From Lineus longissimus (Eukaryota > Nemertea > Pilidiophora > Heteronemertea > Lineidae), in contig NC_088309.1 in NCBI RefSeq assembly GCF_910592395.1, forward strand, positions 10,232,501-10,296,500: a DNA stretch of 64,000 nucleotides. Direction: 5' to 3'. The notes beneath the pieces were generated by a model. That model had not been told where the DNA came from. It worked only from the letters and a program-made list of their open reading frames with translations, and made no database searches. This document shows positions 50,147-63,267 of this stretch, piece by piece. How positions within the stretch are numbered: position 1 is the first letter of the stretch; every line of letters starts with the position of its first letter. The position numbers and the translations under genes are program-made.

Positions 50147-51967
50147 TTACTGGGGTTTTTTCACCACTATCCCCTTTCTCCGAAACTCTGACGGGCTTCC
50201 CTTTCCATTTTTTCTCCCGTCCGTGCCCCCTTTCACCCATGCACCTGTTTGACCGTCTGTACTGGGCTCCTTTCCCGAGCCGTGTAACTTCTTCCACATA
50301 GCATTCGCTTCCTCCACAGCTTGTATGGTGAGCTCGACAACATTGACCCCATCAGCATCATTACTTTCATCATCGAAACAAGTTTCGATCGATTTCGTTT
50401 CTGTTGTTGCACCTTCTTTATCAACTATCTCTGCAGTGTTTGCAGCCCCACTGTTCCCATCCAAGTTACAAGTGTCAACATCCTTTTCTACGCCAGTTTC
50501 TTCAACATCTATCTCTTTAAATTGCTCTTCCTTAATCTTTTCTTTTGTAGTATACCCTTGAAGTAGTTTGTCGTTCATTAACCCATTACTAGGGACCAAC
50601 CTTTCACCAAGGCCGTTACTAAAAGCTGGCAACGAAACGTGCCTTTTCTTTCGGTCAACAGAGGCCGTGCTCGCCCTCCTGGACGACGAACCCCTTCGCT
50701 TCTTAAAACTCTCAAACTGTTGATAAGCGTCCGAACTAACCAAGGACTTTTTCCGAGCCACATTGTACTCCTCCCGTCCCCTAGCGGCCATTCTCCCCAA
50801 CTTCTTCATTCCCTCCAAACTATTGTCAGTCGAAGTAAACGCCAACCAAGCGTCCATGATTTTTTCTTTATTTTCCGAAAATATTTGTTTGCTAGATTTA
50901 GTTTGTTTCTTCCTCGACGACGCTGATAGGGTCTCGCGTCTCTCCGGGACCAACGCGTCCGTTATAAAAGTCAAAGACCGTCTGCGTTCGCCCGGCGTTG
51001 TTGGGTTGGGCGAAACCATCGTTGATGGGCCAGATTTACCATAAACGAGTTCGTCAATCCTTGCTCTGGAAATAGAAGTCCGTCTGCCGTTACTTGACGA
51101 CATCTTGATATCTTCATCAAACTTGTCGTTTGCCTCAGGATCACATGTCTCTTCCAGAACGTCTCGCCTGGATTTAGAATCGGCTGCCTTCGCCTTGGTA
51201 ACTATCGCTGCTGCTGACTGACTCCTGATGAATGTCTTCTTTCTCGTATATTCGGTTTCCGGCGGAACCGATAACTGAAACGACACTTTTGACTTATGGG
51301 CAGGCTGTAGATGTTCACCTTTAACAAATTGGTCAATCCGGTTCAGAAAGCTGTCCATCTTCTTTTGCAGATTTACCGTCGTTTCCTGCAGAGCCACTTT
51401 CCGCTGTCTCATCAGCGTCTCTTCCGGTCTAGTTGGATCATTCAGAACAGAAATTTTCCGCGGTGGAGCACTTTGCGTCTGCCTCCTTTGAGTGAGAAAA
51501 GTAGCATCACTTTCTTTTTGAGTGAGAAACGTAGCATCGCGGTCTTTTTGATTGAGAAACGTAGCATCACCCTTTTCATCCACAGTGGCTATTGCTGGTG
51601 GTTCCTCAGACAATGAGGACGAGGACAACAATTGTCTTTTTCTGTTATCATCCTCGTGCCTATATGCGGGACTCTGATTCCTCATCAGTTGTTGCCTGGT
51701 CAGATCATTGATAATCTTATCCTGAACAATCTGCTCCTTTCGATTTTTATAATCCGAACTCGCTCGCCTTGCCCGGAGCTGGTCATTCTCAAAAGCCTTC
51801 TTAACGGCCTGTTTCTCGATATCCAGCGACCTCACGGTTTTCTGATAGTTATGTTTGAGGTCACTGTGTTTGAAGAATATCTCCTTAGCTTTCGAAGAGT
51901 ACATGAACTCAAATTGGGCATATTCATCCTGGACAGAGTCAAATTCGCGGCATACAGAACGAAACAT
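50147..51967 (-). CDS. Unrecognised 606-aa protein, single exon
   Basis: I do not recognise this protein. It is one uninterrupted 607-codon frame, far longer than any other here, and its antisense frames are short. N-terminal residues 1-110 are highly charged and probably alpha-helical/coiled coil (DEYAQFEFMY, RSLDIEKQAVKKAF, NDLTRQQLM). Residues 131-160 are three 10-aa repeats of the form xxxDATFLxQ. The rest is Ser/Arg/Lys-rich and probably disordered, with basic clusters such as KKRRGSSSRRAS that look like kinase sites. No signal peptide or membrane segment. ATG 51967 has A at -3. A cytoskeletal or scaffold role is only a guess; a retrocopy is possible because every other gene here has many introns. 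Confidence 0.72.
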   Translation of the reverse strand: MFRSVCREFDSVQDEYAQFEFMYSSKAKEIFFKHSDLKHNYQKTVRSLDIEKQAVKKAFENDQLRARRASSDYKNRKEQIVQDKIINDLTRQQLMRNQSPAYRHEDDNRKRQLLSSSSLSEEPPAIATVDEKGDATFLNQKDRDATFLTQKESDATFLTQRRQTQSAPPRKISVLNDPTRPEETLMRQRKVALQETTVNLQKKMDSFLNRIDQFVKGEHLQPAHKSKVSFQLSVPPETEYTRKKTFIRSQSAAAIVTKAKAADSKSRRDVLEETCDPEANDKFDEDIKMSSSNGRRTSISRARIDELVYGKSGPSTMVSPNPTTPGERRRSLTFITDALVPERRETLSASSRKKQTKSSKQIFSENKEKIMDAWLAFTSTDNSLEGMKKLGRMAARGREEYNVARKKSLVSSDAYQQFESFKKRRGSSSRRASTASVDRKKRHVSLPAFSNGLGERLVPSNGLMNDKLLQGYTTKEKIKEEQFKEIDVEETGVEKDVDTCNLDGNSGAANTAEIVDKEGATTETKSIETCFDDESNDADGVNVVELTIQAVEEANAMWKKLHGSGKEPSTDGQTGAWVKGGTDGRKNGKGSPSEFRRKGIVVKKPQ

Positions 51968-52067
51968 GTTGGATTCTCAATAGTAATCGAACGTTTTCTC
52001 ATTTACTATATATTGTTACGTTGTTAATCTCGGAACTAAATCGAATTCAATCATTATTGAAAAGAAG

Positions 52068-52286
52068 ATGAGCGTCATCTCTCCCAAGAACGGTAAGACT
52101 GCAGCCCCAGAGGTTTCTAACGTGATTTGGAATTCCCTCATAGAACGGATACGTCGTAGAACTCAATCAAACGGCTTGGAAGAAGGGAGCTTGGGGGACA
52201 TCTTCTTCTACCATCGTTTAGCGCTCTTGCTCAGCAGCAGGACATACACCCTTCTTCGTCTGACCTATTCTTTCTCATCGTCCTGA
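52068..52286 (+). CDS. Doubtful 72-aa divergent reading frame
   Basis: Starts 100 bp from the divergent 606-aa gene, with AAG before the ATG (A at -3). The protein has a polar start and a Ser/Leu-rich end and matches nothing I know. A GTAAGA donor-like site follows codon 8. It could be the first exon of a longer gene or chance. Confidence 0.2.
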   Translation: MSVISPKNGKTAAPEVSNVIWNSLIERIRRRTQSNGLEEGSLGDIFFYHRLALLLSSRTYTLLRLTYSFSSS

Positions 52287-55096
52287 AAGGAGGGGTGAAA
52301 AAACAGTGAAGGCATGTTCGATCTTCCTGAAAATGTGAATAATATTAAAATGTGATTTCTCTGCTATTATTTAACGAATGTGCCATTCTAAAATGTCCGT
52401 ATTGATAAAAAAATACCCATTGCTTCTCGTATCTGCGAAAGCCTCTTATTCTTGACGGCCAGTCTATCCCTTTTGACCATTAAGTAAGGAACACTTTCTG
52501 ATTTGGTAACAATCTCACTGTTGGTTTTCGTGTTCGTAACTGAATGCGTTTGGGAATGTAAAATCCACTAATCTCCAACCTGTTCTGGAGGCTAACTAAA
52601 AGATTAATGCAGAAATTAATAAAATATTGTTTTGTGGTTTAAGGCATTGTTTCTTTAACTGATTAGTGTACTACTAAATAAGTCATGTTGGCACGTACAG
52701 CAAGAAATCACTGATTAATTCAAGCAATGGACGACTCTACTAGTGCTTTTTATCCTCTGAGGATTCTGCCACAGCTGAGATCAGTACTTTTGGTTTTTCA
52801 GTTTCTTTGATCGCACTACCTGCATTTGTTATTGATCAATAGCCACTACACGTCCATGTTACGACAACTTTAGGTGATCAAATGTGTAAATCTTTTTTCG
52901 TGTCTCCCAGTACGAATGTGGAACACCAACGCTGGATTCGTTAGGGGTTACATTGCCGGTGGTTTTCTTCAGAATGTAACTGTTATTTTGTCATAAACTC
53001 CGAGCCCTTGGCAACTTGGGCTATCAACGACACAACCTTGTCAAGACATTGCGGTATTAATGAACAAATAAAACCAAAGAAAAGAAATAAAGGTTTTAAT
53101 TTATGGTTCAATCTAACACCCTTATAGCATATATTAGATGAAGAATTATTTCTTTTATTGTAGTGGTATTGCTTAGTACTAATTCAATAAAACGTAATGG
53201 TACTTTATGATAAGTTTAAGAGCAAATCCAAAATGTTAGTATGGTTTTCTTTAGAGTTACTTAGCAGATTTAAGATTATAATTCACGGATATATGCCTTT
53301 CGTCAAGACGGTTACACAGTATCAACTTTTCATGCTTTTAAATTTCTTACTGTTACTATTAAATATATTAATAAGTAGTATACGAGTTTCGTCACGCTTT
53401 TATATTTTTTAACTCTTTGACCGCGAAAGATCTGTCCTGGTCGCAAGTGCGGGGAAAATGCCATTTCACCAACAATCCCCCTTCAGGATAAATAATGACC
53501 AGATTCTTTATCCTCAATAAATTATCATGTATAGTGCCGAAAGACACACTAACGGATGGAAATACTGGCTGCCCCCCCCCCCCCCCACCAAACTGAAACA
53601 ACACTAGAGAAGTAGATATTGATATTGCTAAAAGCGATGAAGAAGTCGTATAGGATTCACCCTTTTCCGTATCCTGAAATCAGGCTTTTTTACCTCTTAG
53701 TCATCAGGCGGAGTATATTGAAAACAACTTGTTGATCTGTCAGGATAGCGTCTCTTACCTTATACGTTCCGTTTTACTTGGTTGGACATCCTCGTGCTGA
53801 AAACCTCCAAGGAACTACAATGATGACTGGATGCTGTCTAATCCAATAACTCAAAACAGAATGAGGAATTCGTAGCATTAGCCCAATCAATATTTGGTCA
53901 AACACTTATCCAATGTTGAGTTTGTATCTAAATTCTTTAGCTCGCGATCAAATTCTCAAATGACCAGATGACGATTTCGAAAGCAAGGGGCATAAAGTCT
54001 GGATAAATGTTACTTTAACCGGGACGACCTAATATTGAGTATCATTACACACAAATAACCTCGCAAATTGCTATAAGTCATACTTTCAACATTCTACTCA
54101 CATAGTCAAACAAACTACGCCACTAACTACCTTCGTCTTTTATTATACTAAAGATTATAAAAGGGTCTAAATGGATTGTTAAAACGGTATATGGATTTTT
54201 GTACAAGGTTATGCCTTTATTGACCGTTTATACTGTGCCCTTACTAATGAAGCGCGGTGGTTGACGTCAAATGTGTACCCTTGCCGAGAGGGATACATAT
54301 TGATATTTCATCGTATCAAGTAGTTTGCAATATGTCCGCCATTTAACTCTGAAAGCCGGGATGCCCCAATATATCCCAATAGCACGTGTGAGTACCCTAT
54401 ACTAGAAATAGGGATACTGTGTCTCCTGTCCCATAAAACCCTAGGATAAATTGAGGTGGCCTATACCATTCAACACCCCAGAAAGAGAGAGGTTCTTACA
54501 GCACTTCCAAGAGAGTGGAGTAGTGCATGAAAAAATCTGGCTTCAGCATCATGCTCATGTGATACAGTAAACGATAAAAAGGGAGGCGTCGGAAATCAGA
54601 CGACAATATCTATATTCCGTTGATTTTTTATGTCTATGGTTCGCATTTATGTTAAATTATCGCGGCCCAATCTATTTGTTTATGGAAAGAAACATAATCG
54701 AAAATGCTAAAAAGTATCAAGGACAAAACTATCGAATAAGGACGCAATAACAAGGAGAATGGGCCTTCTTGGATATGAGAAAGGTCAACCTCATGACTCT
54801 AGCTATCCATAATATTTTCACCGACAACTGCCGTTCAGACGTCACCACCATTTTTGGTAGTGTCGTTAGAACTTTCCCAATAGTTCAGAGTGAAAAAGAA
54901 CAGAAAAGAACAGAACAGAAAAAGAAAAATGTTCGTAAACGTGCATGTCTGTTCCTAATGACGTCACTGCACATCGTATCCTCGCATGTAATTCTCAATC
55001 GCTGGTCCTTGACAAACCCTACTGATATCTCTTGGATATTTACAAAACAAGCGTCACCAGTATAAATAGGTCTAAATGATTTATTCGCAATGGTAT
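52287..55096. other. Intergenic region before the lipoxygenase 3' end
   Basis: AT-rich without a supported gene. Contains a 15-16-nt C run (near 53573) and scattered AATAAA. Short frames have no recognisable content. Confidence 0.6.
55080..55085 (-). terminator. Polyadenylation signal of the lipoxygenase gene
   Basis: Minus-strand AATAAA starting 12 nt after the TAA stop codon. If used, the 3' UTR would be very short. Confidence 0.45.
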
Positions 55097-58000
55097 TTAG
55101 ATGCTGATGGAGTTGGGAATGATCTCCGGGTCCAGGACATCGTAGATGAAGTCTCTGGTCTTGTTTTTCTCTTTGTTTGTCACGCTTATCTTGGCGAGTT
55201 CATCCACCATCCTAAAAAAAATAAACTCCCATATTGTACATTAAAAATATGAGCTGATCAAACATATAGTACACTCCGGACCCTAATCCTCTGAAACAGT
55301 ATGAATGGGATGACGAAATGGGCAGCCCCGAGAGTCTAACTTAGCCATCTTCAATTCAGAAGATGCGGGAACACACAGTCTACATCATAAACTGGCAAGA
55401 ATTTATCTATAATGGTCACTTGACCAATCACATTTGAAAAGTTCTAGTGCTACAAAATGACGGAATGCTAGACCTCCTGGGCAGCCCATTGCGTCATTCC
55501 AATTGGGTCTCCTTGTGAAGGTGAGCCGGTGAGAAACGAGGCCGGCCCACTGCGTCCGGAGTGCACGGAATGCAAAGCATACAGTGTCACCTGTCGGGCG
55601 CCATGAGATTCAGGATTTTGATACTCCTACACCATATTTGTTGTAGAGGCGAGGTACATGTATATTGAAAACCACTGGTACCAGGATGCTAGTCGGGTTC
55701 GATGCATTCACAATACTTACTCCTGTGCTGCTTTGGATGCCTCTGGTGTGTGTAGGTATTTGACTTCGAAGTCCCCAAGATTCTTCGTTCCCCTTGTGCT
55801 CAATATCTTTACAACGAGGATAGTGTCCAGGAGAACTTCTTTGCTTGGTACACATTTCATGATATCTGCTTCAGTCCTTGGCTCCTGGATTAGAAACATT
55901 TTAGATATAACATATATGTAATGGATATAACGAGGAATATAGGCCAGGAATCGGAAATTAAATGGTCTCGTTGACAAAGAAAATAAATCATACGTCAATA
56001 GTCAATCTTCTAAGACTCATTTTGTGATATTTTGTCGAACATGTTGACTCAAAGCACAGAAATTTCACAGAGGACTCGGTTCTAAATCGGTATTCGGACG
56101 TAGTGGTTCGGCCTCGTCCCTCCCCAAAGGAAGACTGGACTACCTCGTGATACTTATGTCTATTATTGGACAACAACAGGAATTTTTTTCAGTTCACCAT
56201 CAGTGAGGTTCTATAAATCGTTTTTCGTTTCATTTAATTTTTGCTATAGATTTTGTACTTACCTTATCCGTTGGTGGCGTCCCGATAAGAGAGCCGGGGT
56301 AGTTTGGCAGAAATGAATACTCGTCGTACTGGGAGAAGTTTACTGCAGCATGTGAAGCGCTGCATGTGAAGATGATGCTGGTTATGACTCGGATCAGCTG
56401 GTCTCGAGTCTCAAACTTGCCATCTCCAGGGACACCCTGAAATTTAAAAAAAGGTATTGTAACCAATACAATAGTATGTCATTTACTCATTAATTAGCTG
56501 TTACGAAAATGTCTTTTAACTAGGAACAGAGAAAAAAAATGGCATAAGAGCAAAAAAATCTACAAAAATCTGAGGTAAATTAATTTATTGATATGATATA
56601 GTGTAATATTATGCTACCAAATGTTCTTGGCCAATAGCGTAACTCGATTCACATCATGTGATTTCAAGTCATCACATCGTATCGGATCCAAAAAAGCAAT
56701 AACGGATCCAAAAAAATGTCGTAACGGATCCTAAAAGTGTAATAGCGTTCTGACAACTGCAAAATGTATTATGTCAATACTGTTTACATTTTTTATGTAT
56801 TTAAATTGTTTCATTATCCCTTAGTGGATGTTTAAGGTAGTCCGATATGGAATTTTGTATCATAAATTTCAATGCTGTTTACATTTTGTATATTTCATTA
56901 AAAACAAATTGTTTCATTATTTTCCTTTGGATTGATTTCTTTGCCAAGACATTTGGTTGCATAATATAGCAAATAGTGGATGTTTAAGGTCGTCCAATAT
57001 GGAATTTTGCTGGACGAAGAAATGTCATGGCGGACGAGGCTTTGCATATCGGACGAGGCTTTCCATATCGGACTCCCAAACATCCACTATTTGTATAATG
57101 TCAGTGATGTGAATTTCAGTCTCGGTATCGAATTCATTAGCAGTATACAGCATCAACGGATGTACAGATGTAATTTGCGAATTCATTTGAGCACCCTGTA
57201 CGCATATTAAATTAGTCAACAGTGTTCATGTGCTTTTTTCTGTTACTTACTTTGAGCCCGATACCGTCCGGGTAAGGGGCAACCATCTCTTGAGCCCACT
57301 GTCGTAGCTCTGGGTCATTCTGCACCATCTTGTCACTCTCTGGAAGGAGAAAGGTAGTAAAGAGGAGAGGTCATGATATTAGAAAAGAATTACACCTTTG
57401 ATAATCAAGAAGTGTTTTTTTCTTCACTTTTTCTTCACTTTTTATGACTTTGGTATTTTCTGAAGTGCAATAAAGGCTTTCCAAAACACGTCATGTATAT
57501 AGGCCTATTCTATTCTGAGGAAGCTATTCGAAAAGGGGGTTTGAAAACGTACCATAAAACAAATTCACAATCTTCCTGGCGTATTTGTTAATGGCGTTCC
57601 AAACAGGCAAGGCGTCATCTCTGTAGTGATAGTTTGGTAGTGCTTCTGGGTCATCCACCTGAAATCGTTCATTTTCGTTAAGAAAATATATCGGAATTTA
57701 GATTTTAAAAACATAAACGCAATCGTAAAGGCCATGAAACCCTCACTGAACTTCCGCGCCGGGGTATAATTCGCCGCGTCCTGACTTTACAAACGGAAGT
57801 TTAGCATCAAGATGACCAACAAAGGAAATAAGAACTACTCATGCCAATACAAACGACTAACATCTCGTCACAGAACTCGTATAGCGTTGCCAAGGTAGAC
57901 CCACACTTACCCCACGAATCTTCAAATCGTTGACAAGGTCAGCATCGGTATCCATCCTCCACAATGATGCCCTGTAACATAACAAACAGACCATGATGAT

Positions 58001-61000
58001 CAACGAACGATTTACCTGTTTTTTCTCTATAGCAGAGGCTATATCGTTCCTATTCTGTTACTGTATATTACCTAGAATAGATTCAGATTTATCTTCAAAA
58101 GGAGTGTGCGTTTGTGTTGACCTTTCTTTAAGAACTTTATTGGTAGCGCCATACGACCACAGATTTGTGATCATATTGGTTGTGGGCTTCAGCAGACCCG
58201 AGGGTGTATCGAATCCATTTGCTGTACAGCTTTGTCCGCTATTAAAACGTAAGTTATAAATGCACTAAAACCAAAGATATAAATTGATGGAAGTGACTAT
58301 TTGGCAAGCCCGGCTCACCAAACTGCGCCTTTTTTCTGCCCGAGATGGAGAGCCGAACTCATGCATATTCAACCATCCAGGAGCTCATTATCATTCGTGG
58401 CAACACGGCCAGCAACACTGGAGTTACAGTGAAACGCCTTTAGAAATGCACACTAATGCATTTAACATGCTTATCAGTTAAATCACGTTTATGACTTTTT
58501 TTGTAGATCCATACAGTCATGTACATGTACATGCTTCTTCATGGATTATTGACCAAAACCCGAGTTTAGTAACAGAAATTGAATTGAGAGCGGGAAGTCG
58601 GCCATTGTTAAATATGCGCATATAAATTCGAATATGACGTCACTGCTCTCTGATTGGCCAACATGTTGTAACCTCTCCGGCTCGCCAAAGAGGGTAGTAT
58701 TTTTGCCCTGTTTGGCAAGCCCGGCTTGCCGAACAGGGTGGCTTTTTAGTGCTGTTTGGCAAGCGGCTCTCCAAACAGGACAAAAAAAGATGCCTGTTCG
58801 GCGGCTTGCCAAATAGACCCGGCCTAAATTGATATTGACTAACCCTTTTCTAATTAACTCGAACATTCCAGGGCATCCACATGACATCGTATGATCAACA
58901 TGGCCACCAGGGGCAACGAGCAAAGCTAGACCTCGTCTGAAAAATAATAGAATGTGGCATCAAGATGGCAGAGTTTTTCAATAATGAGTCTGGTCACGGC
59001 AAGTTTCCTTTGATCCCACAGTTCTCTCGGGCAATTTACTGGAAGCCAAAGCCAATTTAGGGAAAGTGTACATTACATGATTGTCAATCGTTCTTTTTTT
59101 TCGCAATGGTTATTTTTTTAGAACTGTTCGAAATTTTACATACTGTGTAATATGTATTGTTATTCTCTTTTTCCCGCAGTGATTATTTCTTCCTAGAACC
59201 TTCGAGTCGGACCATTCCGACTCACAAAACTCACTCCGAGTTCACAAAAACGGTTATATGTCCTCAGACTCACTTTTACATTTTTTTTCTCGTCTTAAAC
59301 TTACGCATCTATGGCGATCAAGAAAAGGAAGTGAGGAGCTAGCAGCTTGAATACGGGATGGGAAGGCGACAGGTTCCGGTGAGTGCAAACACTAACACTC
59401 TCCATCTTCAGATGGGTGAAACCTGAAAGCAGTGGCATGCACTTTAACAAAACAAGCTTCTTTCACTGAAGACTTTCAATTTGTTTTTAGCTTTTCATGT
59501 TGGCAATTACCGAATGCTGTTTAGTTCTAGTATGCTCGCTATACATTTGGATAGATAATGGGTTGGCGACGGCAAAGTTGCCTGATTCGTTCATTTCAAT
59601 GTTCCTGCTTGGCCCTTGTGTTGATACCGTAAGCGGTCTTAGATGGTCGAAACTAAAGCGTCACACTAACCCAAATGAGTGAGAGACTGGTGATACGTGG
59701 CATCACCAAGATTGAACCACATCTTGGCCATCAACCAGAGATATTCGTCATCGCTTGGCAAGAACACCTAAAGAGCGAAAATATTTGAGATAAATGAGAC
59801 ATCTTTAAAATCAAATACTAAATGATTGTCGGCAAACGTTTTGGTCGTTCCAAAATGATGCGAACTTTAGTAAATTTTAGCAAATTCATTGAAATGAGTA
59901 GGCCTGTTTGGTACAACTAAACTTACTGGGTTATCAGGTCCTTTGACTTGGTTCAGCTGGATTGCAATTGGTAGCAAGGATTTGTCGTCTGCTACAAAGA
60001 ACAGTGCTAATGGAGAACAAAGCTGAAATGATAAAAAATTAAAGGGATCAGCGCGCGCGTTCATCACTCGTTCTTCCGCTTTTATCAGCTGGGTTTTCAC
60101 CGAATAATCGGTACAGAAAAACATCACTGTCGTTTTGAAAAGTAAAGTTCCAGACAATGGTGACATAGAAAAAGGTATGATTGAACGAAGAAATGTCTTG
60201 TTTATTCCAAGATGAGACGTGGCGGTATATGGACGTATTTTTGATCGAAGCAGGACATTGCAATAGTGGTAAGGTAATAGGTTTGAAGGCAACTTACTTC
60301 ATAGTGCTCTTTGCACGTCATGTTGTCTAAGATCTTGAGATCCACTATGTAAATCCTCCTTTTCTCCATTGCTTGTGTCAAGGTCAGTCCCTCAAGAAAA
60401 GGCGCCACCATATCGGGTGTCACACCAAAACTTTAAAAAAAAGTTAACTTTTAGCACACAGGATGAGCCTAGACATCGAAATTTGAGTCGCATTTTTAAA
60501 TAGGATATTACTATACCTCTCCTGTAATTGCTTTACATGTGTCACTCTGAGAAATAAGGGTTTTGGATTTTCGAAAAAACTTTTTCGGCCAATACAAATA
60601 TGCACTCCGTCGAAAAAACCTCAAAGGGTGTTATCATTTGCTGAAAAACCTCTCCAAAGTATATATTTGTGTTGGCTGCCATTTTAAAGTTTTTCAAGAG
60701 CTCACACACCTTTATTTCTAAGAGTGTATGCAATCTTCTACCCTGTACAATTTATGGTTTGTTGCACTTTGTTAAGTTGCAACTGTTAAAGTTTGGAGGT
60801 TATAATAATGAAGGTAAAATCATCAGTGAAATAACTGGTATAAAGGTTCCCATTAGCAGGTCCTTCAACACAAGGTCTTACTTGTTTGGAATATCCTTGC
60901 AGAGCTTGATCAAGACAGGATTACAGCCGGCGAGACGCTGGGCTCCGAACCATTTGTCTTCCTTCCAGTGTTCTACACACTGTGAAAAAATTATTTACTC

Positions 61001-63263
61001 TATAAAACGAACGCCCTTACTTTACATTCTATTCGGACTATAGTCCAAAAGAAGAGCTTTTGGATGCAGTACCTATATCCCTATATATACTTGACATTGC
61101 TCCGTCCCCGGTCAATCTGGATCACCAAGATTTTGCATATCATCAATCAAAAATTATTTTATCTTCAAACATGACCTGGATGCGCCCCTCAGGCCGAGAA
61201 TGTAATGCGTGCGCCCTCAGAGGGCAAGCGGCTGATTCGGGATCTTCCTTTTCGCAGTTGTGTACATGTCGCCAGTGATCAAGCAAAAACTGTCTAGTTT
61301 CCAATCTCGTAGTCGGGACACTTTGTGGCTTATAGTTCGACATTCTTACACAAACATGCTCTTTTAAGAGTCTTAATGATAAGCTATAGTATCACGAAAC
61401 AGATCGTTTCAGTTTCCGTTTACTGAACATACCTTGGGAACTTGGATGCCCCATGGCCAGCCTTCTTGCTTGAACAAATCATCCAGGTCGTCCAGAGTCT
61501 CAAAAGGTTGCAATGCCGTAACAAACTTTTTGTATGCTACGCCTAAAGTCATTTTTACTTTATTACAGATAATATCCCACTGAAAATAAATCAAACATGA
61601 AACCCAGTTATGTGACTTGACTGTTAATACAAGTGCATAAAATAACACGGTCGAAAAATATTGGCTATATACGTTTGATATTTTGAGACTACTTTATTGG
61701 CTCTGTTGTCCTCGGGATCAGACAAGAGGTCATTCCTGAAACCAATCAGAGTCTTTTAAATTTATTTATTTATTTGAAAGACTCCGACTTGAACCAATTA
61801 ATCACAGCCTTTGTGACTGGAGATAATAACAAGTAGGCCTATATATCAACCGGTTTTATGTGAAGCTATAAACCAAAGGATGAATACGTTTTGTGATTAA
61901 ACTCTTTGAAATACACGACTTGTGTTAAGTTTATGATTTGTTAAGAGCCATTTTATATAAGAAGCAGGTGGATTTCTATTAGAGGGTGATATATGACCAT
62001 CTCAGATTTGTCTGAAATGTTTTTTGGTGAAAGGCCTATTGGGTATAACGGGTAGGCGCTCCAGAATGGTCACTGTTGGGACTTCTTATAAAATAGCTTT
62101 TGAAGTTGAAATATCTCAATGCGCCATTAATTTGATTGATGTCAGTCGACACGATGAGACCTGTTTATCTAAATAAAGGACGGATCGTAGTAATAATATA
62201 TGTCAAGTCTGGCCTGGTGAATCAATTGTTACAAGAGGTACCAGTCAAACCTACCATGGTAATTTAACTGTTATAAGTACTACGTATAATACTTGTCACG
62301 TCTAGCCTTAGTGCACTGACAGAGAAAAATGAAAAAGGTTTTCTAAAAAAATTACAGATAAGCGAACTGCTTATTGACTGCATCACTACTGATTTCCTCA
62401 GGGTGATATACATTGTATTTACGACATTTTGTACGGTTGCATACCTTATAATCATGAGAGAACGTCTCATCTGGTGGAACTGTCTTGACCTGGAGATACC
62501 AAAAAAAGTTAAACATACAATATAGAGAAACAACTCTTTAATAAAGAATCATATTAGATTATTCACACAACCACTAGAATTTTTCAAATTCAAATTCAAA
62601 TTCAAGTTCAATTTTTAAATTTTTAAATTTTTGAACGCAACTGAGTATAACCTTTCATACCTGGACTGGGATTCCCTGAACCTTCTCGTCATACTCATAG
62701 AGCTCCTTTTTGTTTGCCAACTCGAAGTTCCTCTGTTCTTTGTGCGGGTCATTTTGAGGCAGAACGACATCGTACTGCTGAACAAGATACTGACGATCAC
62801 TATGAATCCAGCGATGGAACGGGAAGATAAAAGCCTTCTTCGTTTTATCAACTTCCACCTCAACGTACTCAACATACCAGTCCGCGCTCTTCAGCCAGTC
62901 TCCCGCATTGTCGCGTGACAACGCGATCTTGTCAATCTTCGTACGCAGAGGAGCCTCGTCCTCGACGTGAAACTCATCCAAGTTCCCTTCCTCAAAGTCA
63001 TCCCGAAAGCTGACATCGAGGTTAATATCTTTAGTTTGTTGCCCGTTTTCATCATAAAGACGGATTTTAACGTTGGCGTCTGTCCCGGCGTCTTTCCTGT
63101 CACCCGTCTTTACTCGTATTGTATAAGAAGGTATCGCTGCGTCTGTTTGTGGATGGGAGAATATGCTCTTTGCCTTTCCCCTAGAATTAGAAATAGAATT
63201 GATACGAGTTATATGATTATCAGATCTTGAAACATTTCGCGGAAATTTGGAAACTGCCGTCAT
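55097..63263 (-). CDS. PLAT-domain lipoxygenase, complete, about 712 aa
   Basis: Non-heme iron dioxygenase that inserts O2 into polyunsaturated fatty acids. Exons: 62661-63263, 62445-62489, 61433-61579, 60882-60979, 60298-60430, 59927-60022, 59671-59767, 59305-59422, 58844-58936, 57911-57971, 57553-57658, 57251-57339, 56263-56436, 55721-55884, 55097-55211; 2139 nt in phase. The N-terminal PLAT/C2-like domain (about 45-160) has YTIRVKTGD and [10 protein letters not shown]. The catalytic domain has [20 protein letters not shown] and [15 protein letters not shown]. Iron ligands are His400 and His405 (YHQSLTHL), His591 with Asn595 ([11 protein letters not shown]), and the C-terminal Ile712. It resembles animal 5-LOX and coral R-LOX proteins; positional and stereo specificity are not called. 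Start uncertain: ATG 63263 is in frame, but a good acceptor (CTAATTCTAG) before 63180 could mean an upstream first exon. Two donors are GTTAGT. Confidence 0.95.
55470..55578. repeat. Interspersed repeat GGGCAGCCCATTGCGTCAT...GAGGCCGG
   Basis: Contains CCTGGGCAGCCCATTGCGTC and GAGGCCGGCCCACTGCGTCC, the same two blocks found three times at 63268-63690. It lies in the last lipoxygenase intron. Confidence 0.7.
56972..57092. mobile_element. Hairpin element in a lipoxygenase intron
   Basis: ATAGTGGATGTTTAAGG at the left and CCAAACATCCACTAT at the right are inverted, with a second inverted pair AATATGGA/TCCATATC inside. A partial direct copy of the left end lies at about 56823-56860 in a roughly 150-bp direct repeat. 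Confidence 0.65.
58297..58817. mobile_element. GC-rich fold-back element next to an exon
   Basis: Starts CTATTTGGCAAGCCCGGCT and ends GCGGCTTGCCAAATAG. Further TTTGGCAAGC and GCTTGCCGAAC blocks are arranged in both orientations between 58700 and 58817. It ends about 27 nt from the donor of lipoxygenase exon 58844-58936. Confidence 0.7.
60543..60726. mobile_element. MITE with AGAAATAAAGG ends, copy 2
   Basis: CACTCTGAGAAATAAGGG at the left and CCTTTATTTCTAAGAGTG at the right are inverted. It is 184 bp, related to 49897-50036, and lies in a lipoxygenase intron. Confidence 0.8.
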
Positions 63264-63267
63264 TCCC

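Noticed and set aside
61680-61738. Possible extra lipoxygenase exon after a TTTCAG acceptor
   Set aside because: Phase 0 joining gives an immediate stop, and the flanking exons already join with the family's normal length.
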